Assembly: GCA_022843625.1 (NCBI GenBank)
Contig: JALHNH010000023.1
Coordinates: forward strand, 40,718 to 104,717
Direction: 5' to 3'
Length of the DNA: 64,000 nucleotides
Origin: Bryobacter sp.
Lineage (GTDB): Bacteria > Acidobacteriota > Terriglobia > Bryobacterales > Bryobacteraceae
Positions 43,661-52,074 of the stretch are shown here, one piece after another. The translations under genes and the position numbers were made by a program. Positions within the stretch are counted from its first letter, which is position 1; the number at the start of each line of letters is the position of its first letter. The notes under the pieces were generated by a model. That model searched no databases, had not been told where the DNA came from, and was given only the letters and a program-made list of their open reading frames with translations.

Positions 43661-46033
43661 ATGGGTCGTTCTGTTTTCTTATTTCCTGTACTGACTTTAG
43701 TAATTCTCACCGCACAGGAGCACACTCCACAAAACGAAAAAAATCCTTTAGCCGCCGATGCAAGTGCTGCCGTATCCGGTCGTAAGCTATACGGCCAAGC
43801 CTGCCAGGCTTGCCACGGCGGCAACGCGGCTGGCAGCGAACGTGGCCCCGCACTATCCACCGGTGCCTTCAAGCACGGTGCAAAAGACGGCGAACTCTTC
43901 ATCAACATCCGCAACGGCATCGCGGGCACCAAGATGCCCGCTTTCGGCAAACTCGAAATCACCCAGGTCTGGCAGATCGTCAGCTACCTCCGCAGCCTGA
44001 ATGGAGCCGGTGGAAAGATCAACGAGCTCGTTTCAGGCAATCCGAAGAATGGCGAAACCTTGTTCTTTGGCAAAGCCGCCTGCGCCAGTTGCCACGAAGT
44101 TAGCGGCCGTGGCGGCATCCTGGGGCCAGACCTCTCCGATGCAGCAACCAAACCCACAGAAACACTCCTCAAAAAGCTCCAGGACCCCAGCGACGTCCAA
44201 CAAAAACGCCGCGGCCCGCGCGTAGGAACCATCACGGTAACCACACAAACCGGCGAGACCATCGAAGGCATCCGCCGCAATGAAGACAGCTTCACCCTGA
44301 TGCTGGCAGACCGCAGCGGCAAGCTGCATGTCTTCGACAAACAGACGCTCAAGGCACGCAAGGATCAGCCTGTTTCGATCATGCCCGCAGACTTCGCCAA
44401 GCGCTTCTCCCCCGCAGAACTGCAGGACATCGTCGCCTACCTCAAGACCCTCAACGGTCGCGATTTCTCAAAGACCATCCAGGCCGCGATCCCTGCCGGG
44501 CCTTTGACCTACGACCGCATCAAAAACGCCAAAAACGAGCCCCAAAACTGGCTCACCTACTGGGGCGATTACGCCGGCCACCACTTCACCAAACTCGACC
44601 AGATCACAACCACGAACGTAAAGAACCTCCAAACCAAGTGGGCTGTCCAGATGCCTGGAGATTCGATTCTTGAAACCACTCCAATCGTCGTCGACGGCAT
44701 CATGTACACCGCCGGCATGCCCGGCCAGGTCTTCGCTCTCGACGCCCGAACTGGCATGGAAATCTGGAAGTACCAACGGCCCCAAAAGAAGGTAAACGCT
44801 TTCGAAAGCAATCGCTACAACCGCGGCGTTGCCGTCCTTGGCAATCGGGTCTTCTTCGGCACCCTCGACGCCGCCCTGATCGCCCTCGACGCCCGCACCG
44901 GTCGGCCCCTCTGGGAAACTCAGGTCGCCGACACGATGGAGGGCTACAGCATCACGGTAGCTCCACTGATCGTCAAAGACAAAGTGATCGTCGGTGTTGC
45001 CGGCGGCGAACACGGCATCCGTGGCTTTCTCGATGCCTACGACGTAACAACCGGCAAGCGAGCCTGGCGATTCAACACCGTGCCTGGCCCCGGAGAGTTG
45101 GGCCACGACACCTGGAAGGGCGATAGCTGGAAACTCGGCGGCGCACCCACCTGGCTTACTGGCAGCTATGACCCCGAACTCGACACCCTCTACTGGTCTA
45201 CCGGCAACCCCGGCCCGGACATGGACGGCGAGATCCGCAAGGGCGATAACCTCTTCTCCTGCTCTGTAGTTGCGCTAGACCCGTCCACAGGAAAACGCAA
45301 GTGGCATTACCAGTTCACCCCCAACGACACTCACGATTGGGATGCCAACCAGGACCTCGTCCTCACCGAACAGGTAATCGACGGCGTAAACCGCAAGCTT
45401 CTGGTACAAACCAACCGTAACGGCATCTTCTATGTTCTCGATCGCACCAATGGCAAGCTCATCTTCGGCAAACCCTACGTGCGTCAAACCTGGAACGCTG
45501 GCTTCAATCCAGACGGCAGCCCCAAGGTGATTCCCGATACAGACTCAACCCCCGAAGGCCGCGTGGTTTACCCCACCCTCGTCGGCGGTACCAACTGGCA
45601 GAGCCCATCTTACGACGCCTCCACCGGCCATCTCTTCGTAGTCTATGCCGATGGTGCCGAGCGCTTCATCCGCGAGAAATCCACCTACGAGCCAGGCAAA
45701 GCCTACTGGGGTGGCCGCTCGGTCTCCACTGGCGACGCTCCCGTTACCGGCATCAAGGCAATCGACACTAAAACCGGCGACGTGAAATGGGATTACAAGA
45801 TCTCGCGTGGCTCGCTCGCTGCAGGCGTTCTGGCTACTTCAACTGGCGTGCTTTTCTCAGCCACCGGCGAAGGCAACCTCATCGCGCTCGAAGCCAAAAC
45901 AGGCACCCCGCTCTGGCGTATGCAAACCGGCGCCAGCACTGCAGCCTCACCCATCAGCTACTCAGTCAACGGCAAGCAATATATCGCCGTGGCTTCCGGT
46001 ATGGTGCTCTACAGCCTCGCCCTGCCAGACTAG
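43661..46033 (+). CDS. PQQ-dependent alcohol dehydrogenase fused to two cytochrome c domains
   Basis: A 790-residue periplasmic oxidoreductase. A signal peptide (about 1-20) is followed by two heme c sites, C48-Q-A-C-H and C141-A-S-C-H, each in a cytochrome c-like domain (KMPAFGKLEITQVWQIVSYL), then an eight-bladed PQQ propeller starting near NWLTYWGDYAGHHFTKLDQI. Tryptophan-docking repeats such as ALDARTGRPLWE are visible. The catalytic aspartate region reads NDTHD559-W-D561. The D-x-D spacing is the one linked to lanthanide use in XoxF/ExaF enzymes, so a rare-earth cofactor is possible. Unlike the usual quinohemoproteins, both hemes precede the propeller. No pqq biosynthesis genes are near. 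Confidence 0.9.
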   Translation: MGRSVFLFPVLTLVILTAQEHTPQNEKNPLAADASAAVSGRKLYGQACQACHGGNAAGSERGPALSTGAFKHGAKDGELFINIRNGIAGTKMPAFGKLEITQVWQIVSYLRSLNGAGGKINELVSGNPKNGETLFFGKAACASCHEVSGRGGILGPDLSDAATKPTETLLKKLQDPSDVQQKRRGPRVGTITVTTQTGETIEGIRRNEDSFTLMLADRSGKLHVFDKQTLKARKDQPVSIMPADFAKRFSPAELQDIVAYLKTLNGRDFSKTIQAAIPAGPLTYDRIKNAKNEPQNWLTYWGDYAGHHFTKLDQITTTNVKNLQTKWAVQMPGDSILETTPIVVDGIMYTAGMPGQVFALDARTGMEIWKYQRPQKKVNAFESNRYNRGVAVLGNRVFFGTLDAALIALDARTGRPLWETQVADTMEGYSITVAPLIVKDKVIVGVAGGEHGIRGFLDAYDVTTGKRAWRFNTVPGPGELGHDTWKGDSWKLGGAPTWLTGSYDPELDTLYWSTGNPGPDMDGEIRKGDNLFSCSVVALDPSTGKRKWHYQFTPNDTHDWDANQDLVLTEQVIDGVNRKLLVQTNRNGIFYVLDRTNGKLIFGKPYVRQTWNAGFNPDGSPKVIPDTDSTPEGRVVYPTLVGGTNWQSPSYDASTGHLFVVYADGAERFIREKSTYEPGKAYWGGRSVSTGDAPVTGIKAIDTKTGDVKWDYKISRGSLAAGVLATSTGVLFSATGEGNLIALEAKTGTPLWRMQTGASTAASPISYSVNGKQYIAVASGMVLYSLALPD

Positions 46034-46422
46034 AACGTAATCCAGCGCAAGCCCGGGATGCGTTCAAACTCGCGAACATTACGCGTGATCAGCGTCGCAT
46101 CCTGCGCAAGCGCAATAGCGGCAATCAGATAATCATTCGGCCCGATTGGCGTGCCTTCACGCTGCAATAGCGCCTTTATCCGCCCGTAATAATGGGCTGC
46201 TGTGAAATCAAACGGGATCGTGGGCACCTGATCGGTCAGCAAAGCAAGGGCCTGCAAAGACCTCGAAACATTCTGGCTCTTCGAGGCTCCATACGAAAGT
46301 TCCGCAACCACAATTGAAGGCAATGCAATCGTCCCAGCCGGGAACGCATCCAACCTGGCCATCACCACAGGCTCCCGCTTCATCGCCGCAATGCAGATGT
46401 TCGAATCAAGCAGGTAAGTCAT
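46030..46422 (-). CDS. vapC: VapC-type PIN-domain toxin
   Basis: A 130-residue PIN ribonuclease with the acidic active site in YLLDSNICI, VVAELSYGA, PNDYLIAAIAL and the terminal TRNVREFERIPGL. VapC toxins cleave tRNA or rRNA when their antitoxin is lost. I chose ATG 46422; the frame is open further upstream, but that extension runs inside the antitoxin gene. It overlaps the vapB-like gene by 17 bases, the usual coupling in such modules. Its stop shares CTAG with the convergent PQQ dehydrogenase gene. Confidence 0.92.
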   Translation of the reverse strand: MTYLLDSNICIAAMKREPVVMARLDAFPAGTIALPSIVVAELSYGASKSQNVSRSLQALALLTDQVPTIPFDFTAAHYYGRIKALLQREGTPIGPNDYLIAAIALAQDATLITRNVREFERIPGLRWITF

Positions 46423-46660
46423 CGAAAGACCATTCAGGATCGGGATGCCTTTCGTCTCGATCTGGCGCGACAAAGTCCTCAGGCAAAGGTCCGAGAGCCC
46501 CAAGCTTCATCCAAAACTCCGGGCCGAATGGCTTCTTTTGAGTAGACTCGCTCAACAGCCGGTCCACTACAAATTTCGAAAGCGATTTGCCAGAAGCTTC
46601 AGCATCCACCTTAAGCCGTTCGGCAATCTCATCCGGTACATACAAATTCAGCTGCGCCAC
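46406..46660 (-). CDS. vapB: VapB-type ribbon-helix-helix antitoxin
   Basis: An 84-residue antitoxin. The N-terminus AQLNLYVPDEIAERLKVDAE is a ribbon-helix-helix DNA-binding fold, followed by KSLSKFVVDRLLSE and an acidic, proline-rich tail that probably wraps the toxin. The start is GTG 46660, directly downstream of the -10 box and operator repeats; an upstream in-frame ATG (46696) lies in the promoter and within the xth gene end and is unlikely. It presumably represses its own operon through the GTATAC repeats. Confidence 0.87.
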   Translation of the reverse strand: MAQLNLYVPDEIAERLKVDAEASGKSLSKFVVDRLLSESTQKKPFGPEFWMKLGALGPLPEDFVAPDRDERHPDPEWSFDDLPA

Positions 46661-46696
46661 GTATACAAGTATACTTGCACACGTATACTCAGTCAA
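46661..46696 (-). promoter_or_regulatory. Leaderless promoter and operator of vapBC
   Basis: On the minus strand TTGACT (46691-46696), exactly 17 bases, then TATACT (46668-46673), a near-consensus sigma-70 promoter. The GTG start of vapB is the eighth base after the -10 box, where transcription should begin, and no Shine-Dalgarno exists, so the mRNA is predicted to be leaderless. Three copies of the self-complementary GTATAC (46661-46666, 46669-46674, 46683-46688) overlap the -10 and spacer and form the likely autoregulatory operator. Confidence 0.8.
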
Positions 46697-47480
46697 CGAT
46701 CAGGTCAACAGTCACCGGACAATGGTCGCTTCCCGTCACATCATTCAGCATATCGGCCCCACGCAATCGCCCAACCTCTTTGCTTTGAAGCACATGGAAG
46801 TCAATCCGCCAACCGATATTCCGCGCCCGAGCCCCCAGCCTCACACTCCACCACGAATACTTCACTTCTTCGGGGTGTTGATTCCGCCAAGTATCCGTCC
46901 AACCGGATTTCAAAAACTGATCCATCCAGGCCCGCTCTTCCGGCAAGTACCCGGGGTTCTTCTCGTTGTCTTTAGGCCGTGCCAGGTCAATCGGGTAGGG
47001 TGCAATATTGTAATCTCCACCCAGCACAACCGGTTTGCCCCTCATGCTCAACTTCGCCAGATGCCCCGCCATCGCGTCGCAATAGCGCAACTTGTAATCC
47101 AGCCGCTTGCCCGCCTCCTGCGAATTCGGAAAGTAAGCACTGACAGCAATCAGATTGTCAAACTCCGCAGTCAGCACACGCCCTTCGCCATCGAATTCCT
47201 CGTACCCAAAACCAGCCGTCACCTTCTTCGGAGCAGCCTTGGACAGGATCGCCGTGCCGCTATAACCCTTCTTCACCGTCGCTGGAAACCACTGCTGGTA
47301 GTAAGCCCCAAGCGACGTTACTTCTTCAGGAATCTGATGCTGCTCTGCCCGCACTTCCTGCAACATCACCACATCGGCATCATGCGTACGCATCCAGTCA
47401 GCAAGCCCAGACCTCGTACAAGCCCGAATCCCGTTGATATTCCAGGTAGCGAGCCGGACTAGCTTCTCGCCTTTTGGCAC
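46689..47480 (-). CDS. xth: Exodeoxyribonuclease III
   Basis: A 263-residue AP endonuclease/3'-5' exonuclease for base-excision repair. Active-site blocks are present: RLATWNINGIRAC, VVMLQEVRAE (metal-binding Glu), VLGGDYNIAPYPIDL, RNIGWRIDFHV and the final SDHCPVTVDL. The frame is open to 47531, but between there and the first family motif the only good start is GTG 47480 (MPKGEKLVRLATWN), which overlaps aroG by 22 bases and implies coupling to it. The end of the gene carries the -35 box of vapBC. Confidence 0.93.
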   Translation of the reverse strand: MPKGEKLVRLATWNINGIRACTRSGLADWMRTHDADVVMLQEVRAEQHQIPEEVTSLGAYYQQWFPATVKKGYSGTAILSKAAPKKVTAGFGYEEFDGEGRVLTAEFDNLIAVSAYFPNSQEAGKRLDYKLRYCDAMAGHLAKLSMRGKPVVLGGDYNIAPYPIDLARPKDNEKNPGYLPEERAWMDQFLKSGWTDTWRNQHPEEVKYSWWSVRLGARARNIGWRIDFHVLQSKEVGRLRGADMLNDVTGSDHCPVTVDLIVD

Positions 47481-48511
47481 GCCTCGGCCAGCCTTTCCAG
47501 CATCCGCTGCGTGGTCGGCAAATCGATGCACTCGTCGGTGATCGATTGCCCAAAGGTGAGTGGCTTGCCTGGAACCAGGTCCTGCCGCCCGGCCACGATA
47601 TTCGATTCAATCATCACGCCAAAGATCCCGCTCTGGCCGGCTTCGATCTGTTCTGCGATCGAGTCGCCAACAATGGTCTGATTCGCTGCATGCTTCTGCG
47701 AATTCGCATGGGAGCAATCCACCATCAAACGATCGGGCAGCTTCTGCGCCCGCAACGTATCAAGAGCACTCGACACCGATTCATCATCAAAATTCGGCAA
47801 CTTGCCACCACGCAAAATCAGATGGCAATCCGGATTTCCATCCGTCTCGACAATCGCAAGATGCCCCGTCTTGGTAACGCTCAAAAAGTGATGCGCTTCC
47901 TTGGCTGCACGAATGGCATCAATCGCAATCCGCACATTGCCATCGGTGCCGTTCTTGAAGCCCACCGGGCAGGACAATCCACTGGCAAGCTGGCGATGGC
48001 TCTGGCTCTCGGTAGTACGCGCACCAATCGCACCCCACACAATCAGGTCGGCGATGTACTGAGGCGTCAGCATATCCAGGTATTCGGTTGCAGACATCAG
48101 CCCCATGTTGCCCAGATCAAGCAACAGCTTGCGCGCCTTGCGCAGTCCTTCATTAATGTTGAAGCTGTCGTCAAGGGCAGGGTCATTGATCAAACCCTTC
48201 CAACCCACCGTTGTACGTGGCTTCTCAAAATACACCCGCATGAGGGTCAGAAGCTGCCCGTCAAAGGGCTTAGCCATCTCCTGCAAGCGTCCTGCGTATT
48301 CAATCGCGGCATCCACATCGTGAATCGAACAGGGGCCAACCACAACCACAAGTCGCGAGTCGCGCCCGTGAACAATCTCATGCAGAGAAGCACGGGTTTC
48401 CGTGATCTGGCGTCTTAGTTCTTCAGTGGGCTGGAGGTCTTTGAGAATCTCAACCGGGGGTGGCAGTTCGCGAATACCGCGAATACGAACGTCGTCTGTA
48501 CGGAATGGCAT
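47459..48511 (-). CDS. aroG: 3-deoxy-7-phosphoheptulonate synthase, class I
   Basis: A 350-residue DAHP synthase that condenses phosphoenolpyruvate and erythrose 4-phosphate in the first step of aromatic amino acid synthesis. It has VVVVGPCSIHD, YFEKPRTTVGWKGLINDP, SCPVGFKNGTDGN, the DCSHANS metal site and the terminal TDECIDLPTT. The N-terminus contains the helices of the feedback-inhibition region. Which amino acid inhibits it cannot be told. It precedes xth in the same direction. Confidence 0.95.
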   Translation of the reverse strand: MPFRTDDVRIRGIRELPPPVEILKDLQPTEELRRQITETRASLHEIVHGRDSRLVVVVGPCSIHDVDAAIEYAGRLQEMAKPFDGQLLTLMRVYFEKPRTTVGWKGLINDPALDDSFNINEGLRKARKLLLDLGNMGLMSATEYLDMLTPQYIADLIVWGAIGARTTESQSHRQLASGLSCPVGFKNGTDGNVRIAIDAIRAAKEAHHFLSVTKTGHLAIVETDGNPDCHLILRGGKLPNFDDESVSSALDTLRAQKLPDRLMVDCSHANSQKHAANQTIVGDSIAEQIEAGQSGIFGVMIESNIVAGRQDLVPGKPLTFGQSITDECIDLPTTQRMLERLAEACQKARS

Positions 48512-48578
48512 GGGAGGTGTCTAACGAATCCCCTATTTTACAAGGCTTGGAGGGCCCAATGCTCGCTACAATAACGAA

Positions 48579-50765
48579 ATGATTCTCCAACTCTCGGTGG
48601 TGCTATGCCTTGCGCAAACGCAACCCCTTGAGAGGAAGGACGCAATCACCGTCAGCGCCGAGGCTGGCAAACGGGAATCTCTCGATCTGGTGCCACAGAG
48701 AGTGAATGCAATCGGACTCGAACGCCTGCGCGAGAGAATCGCCGTCGGCCTCAATGACGCCTTCAAGGAAGAGGTCGGCCTCGAAACCCAGCGCACCTCC
48801 AGCTTCATGGGCGGAATCTACATCCGTGGCTTCACTGGCAACAAGGTGGTAGTCTACCGGGACGGCATCCGCTATTCCAGCTCCTCAGGTCGTGGCGGCG
48901 TCAGTACCTTCTTCAATCTTCTCGATGCCGGCGGCATTGAACAAGCCGAAGTCCTCCGCGGCCCAAACAGCGCACAATACGGCAGCGATTCCCTCGGTGG
49001 CGTCCTCCACGTCATCTCACGCAGTCCTGAAAAACTCAGCCCGCGCCTCGAATGGACGCCATTCTACTCCAGCGCCTCCCACACCTTCGGCAACGCCCTC
49101 ACACTCGCCCGCACCTTCACTCACGGAGGCATCTTGATTCGCGGCACATCACAGCGCGTCAACACTATGCGCACCGGCCAGGGCCTCGACAGCCACGCAG
49201 CCCGCACCCGCTTTCTCAACCTGCCCGCCTACGGCCGAATACCGGATAGCGCCTTCACTCAGTACGGAAGCAGCCTGCACGCTCAACTCAAACAATCACC
49301 CTCAGCTGACTGGATCTTCCACTACGAGCGAGACCAGCAGGACGGCGCCAAGCGCACCGATCAGCTCTCCGGTGGAGATGGCGCCCGCCTTGCCGCTGTG
49401 GCCAACATCATGGGCGACTTCGCCTACCTCCGCCACAACCGCAGTAACTTCGCCGGCTTCGACCTGGTCAGTGCCTCGCTCAGTTACACAGCCCAACGTG
49501 AAGAACGCATCAACCAGGCCAACCCCACCGCGCCCGTCCAGCGCCAATACGAACGTACCCGCACCTGGGGCACACAAGCCCAAGCCGCCAAGCGTCTCTG
49601 GCAGAACGACCTCTACTTCGGCGGCGAGGCCTACTTCGATCACCTCAGAAGCCCCGCGCAAAACACCCTCCCTCGCATCGCCGACGGCTCAACCTACCAG
49701 CAATACGGCGTCTACATCCAGGACAGTGTCCTGCTTTGGCAGCAGCGCCTGCGCCTCAGTGGTGCCACTCGCTGGGGCGGAGGTCAATTCGAAACCAACA
49801 CCGCAAACGCCTGGACCGGCCGTATCGGCGCAGTTCTACGCGCCACCAGTTGGTTCTCGCTCCACACCTACGCGAGCCGCGGCTTCCGTGCCCCCAACAT
49901 GACCGACCTCGGCTCACGCGGCCTTCAAGGCAACGGTACCTTCGAGGCTCTCCCGCCCGCTGGCCTCCGTCCTGAATTCAGTGACAACGTCGATCTTGGC
50001 CTGCGCCTCCGGGGCCGCAAGCTTGTCTGGGAACTCACCGGCTTCCGCTCCCGCATCAGCAACGTCATCGTCTCCCAAACTCTTCTCCTCCCGCAAGGCG
50101 CAACCGGCCAAATCATCTCCGGCGAACGCATCACAAATCAGCGAGCCGACGGCGCTGTCTTCGTTGGCGTTTCTAACTCCCCCGTCACCGCCAAACGCAA
50201 CCAGGACTCTGCCATCTTCAAAGGCATCGAGCAGCGCCTCGAATGGTCTCCCTCCCGTGCACTCCACATCGAAGAAGGATTCACCTGGCTGCGCGCCGAC
50301 GACCCTGCAAACGACCGCGTACCCAATCTCGAAGGCGCCTACCCGCCCGCCATGGGCTACCTCAAACTGCGCTACAACCCAGCCAACAAGCGCTACTGGA
50401 TCGAACCCTACTGGACCCTCAACGACCGTCAAAACCGCCTCAGCGAACTCGCCCTCAACGACCGCCGCATCGGCGCACCCCGTACGCGCGCCCAAATCGC
50501 CACCTTCTACAACAACAACCCAAGCCTGGCCGCAATCTCCCCGCTTACGCTCACCCAACTTCAGGACAGGCTCGCCAACACTCCCCTCTTCCCTGCCCTG
50601 CCCGGCTACGGCCTCGTCGGGGTGCGCGGCGGCTATAGCCTCTCCGATCAGCTCAGCCTGGTCTGCGATGCCTCAAATCTCGCCGACAAAAACTACCGCG
50701 GCATGAGTTGGGGTGTCGACGGTCCCGGACGTGGAGTATCCTTACAACTTCGATGGCGATTCTAG
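48579..50765 (+). CDS. TonB-dependent receptor (heme/siderophore type)
   Basis: A 728-residue outer-membrane receptor of conventional size, unlike the three giant Oar-like ones in the window. A short signal peptide (LQLSVVLCLAQ) is followed by a TonB-box-like AITVSAEA, the plug (FMGGIYIRGFTGNKVVVYRDG, AEVLRGPNSAQYGSDSLGG) and a barrel with GFRAPNMTDL and the terminal LQLRWRF. The plug motifs match heme, cobalamin and ferric-siderophore receptors. No partner ABC uptake genes are nearby. The next gene, a purine permease, overlaps by 13 bases. Confidence 0.9.
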   Translation: MILQLSVVLCLAQTQPLERKDAITVSAEAGKRESLDLVPQRVNAIGLERLRERIAVGLNDAFKEEVGLETQRTSSFMGGIYIRGFTGNKVVVYRDGIRYSSSSGRGGVSTFFNLLDAGGIEQAEVLRGPNSAQYGSDSLGGVLHVISRSPEKLSPRLEWTPFYSSASHTFGNALTLARTFTHGGILIRGTSQRVNTMRTGQGLDSHAARTRFLNLPAYGRIPDSAFTQYGSSLHAQLKQSPSADWIFHYERDQQDGAKRTDQLSGGDGARLAAVANIMGDFAYLRHNRSNFAGFDLVSASLSYTAQREERINQANPTAPVQRQYERTRTWGTQAQAAKRLWQNDLYFGGEAYFDHLRSPAQNTLPRIADGSTYQQYGVYIQDSVLLWQQRLRLSGATRWGGGQFETNTANAWTGRIGAVLRATSWFSLHTYASRGFRAPNMTDLGSRGLQGNGTFEALPPAGLRPEFSDNVDLGLRLRGRKLVWELTGFRSRISNVIVSQTLLLPQGATGQIISGERITNQRADGAVFVGVSNSPVTAKRNQDSAIFKGIEQRLEWSPSRALHIEEGFTWLRADDPANDRVPNLEGAYPPAMGYLKLRYNPANKRYWIEPYWTLNDRQNRLSELALNDRRIGAPRTRAQIATFYNNNPSLAAISPLTLTQLQDRLANTPLFPALPGYGLVGVRGGYSLSDQLSLVCDASNLADKNYRGMSWGVDGPGRGVSLQLRWRF

Positions 50766-52066
50766 AACAGCTCGAAACTTACTTCGAATTCAAAGCTCTC
50801 AACACCAACTGGCGCACCGAGATCCTGGCCGGCGCAACGACCTTTATCACGATGGCTTACATCCTCTTCGTGAACCCGTCGATCCTCGCCGAAACCGGCA
50901 TGCCCTTCGGCGCAATCACCGCCGCCACCTGCCTGAGCGCCGCCTTCGGCAGCATCCTCATGGGCGCCTATGCCCGCTACCCGATCGCACTCGCCCCCGG
51001 CATGGGCCTCAACGCTTACTTCACCTACGTCGTCGTCAAAGGCATGGGCGTAAAGTGGGAAGTCGCCCTCGGGGCCGTCTTCCTCTCTGGCGTCGCCTTC
51101 CTTCTGTTGACCCTCACCGGCCTCCGGCAAAAGATCGTCGAAGCCATGCCCGCCGAGCTGTATTCCGCAGTCGCGGTCGGCATCGGCCTCTTCATCGCCT
51201 TCATCGGCCTCAAGAATTCCGGCATCATCGTCCCCGACCCCGCCACCACCGTCACCCTCGGCAACCTCCGCGCCCCCAACACCCTGCTTGCCCTTGCTGG
51301 TCTGCTCGTCATGGCCACACTCATGGCCTGGGGCGTCCGCGCAGCCATGCTGATCGGCATCGTCGGCACCAGCGTCACGGCGATGATCTTCGGCGTTGTC
51401 CAGTGGAAGTGGCAACCCAGCTACCTCCCGCAACTCGGCGAGACCGCCTTCCACCTCGACCTCCCCGGCGTCCTCAATCTCGGCCTCTTCGAGATCGTCT
51501 TCGTCTTCCTCTTTGTCGACCTCTTCGACAACCTCGGCACTCTCGTCGCCGTCGGCAAAAAGGCCGGCCTCCTCAATAGCGACAACAAAATCCCGCGCGT
51601 CGGCCGCATCCTCACCGTCGATTCCCTCGCCACCATGTTCGGCTCCCTAACAGGCACCTCCACCGTCGTCAGCTACATCGAAAGCGCCTCGGGCGTCGCC
51701 GCCGGCGGCCGCAGCGGCGTCACGGCAATCGTCACCGGCTTGCTCTTCCTGGTCGCTCTCTTCGCCGTACCGCTCGTTGGCGTGATCCCAGCCGCGGCCA
51801 CTGCGCCCGCACTCATCCTCGTCGGCAGCCTCATGATCTCCCACGCCGCCGAAATCCAGTGGCAAGATGCAGAAGCCGCCATACCCGCTTTCCTCACCAT
51901 CGTCACCATTCCGTTGAGCTTCTCCATCGCCAACGGCCTCGCCTTCGGCTTCATCGCCTACACCCTGCTCAAAGTAGCCCGGGGCAAAGGCGCGCAGGTC
52001 GGCTGGCTTGTTTATCTTTTAACGACACTTTTTATCGTGCGCTTCATCTATCTAGGTAAGGGATGA
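50753..52066 (+). CDS. NCS2-family purine permease, AzgA/PbuG-like
   Basis: A 437-residue inner-membrane transporter with about 12 helices. The N-terminal TEILAGATTFITMAYILFVN, LAPGMGLNAYFTYVV and FVDLFDNLGTLVAVGKKAG segments are those of hypoxanthine/guanine permeases of the AzgA branch. I chose ATG 50753 (MAILEQLETYFEF), the standard N-terminus, which overlaps the receptor gene. The downstream peroxiredoxin begins 8 bases after its stop, so both may share a transcript. Codons are strongly C-ending, as across 43-54 kb. Confidence 0.92.
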   Translation: MAILEQLETYFEFKALNTNWRTEILAGATTFITMAYILFVNPSILAETGMPFGAITAATCLSAAFGSILMGAYARYPIALAPGMGLNAYFTYVVVKGMGVKWEVALGAVFLSGVAFLLLTLTGLRQKIVEAMPAELYSAVAVGIGLFIAFIGLKNSGIIVPDPATTVTLGNLRAPNTLLALAGLLVMATLMAWGVRAAMLIGIVGTSVTAMIFGVVQWKWQPSYLPQLGETAFHLDLPGVLNLGLFEIVFVFLFVDLFDNLGTLVAVGKKAGLLNSDNKIPRVGRILTVDSLATMFGSLTGTSTVVSYIESASGVAAGGRSGVTAIVTGLLFLVALFAVPLVGVIPAAATAPALILVGSLMISHAAEIQWQDAEAAIPAFLTIVTIPLSFSIANGLAFGFIAYTLLKVARGKGAQVGWLVYLLTTLFIVRFIYLGKG

Positions 52067-52074
52067 TCAATTAG

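Noticed and set aside
50713..51579. 288-residue frame overlapping the purine permease
   Set aside because: Arg/His/Pro-rich composition of a frame shadow in C-rich sequence; the permease frame is certain.
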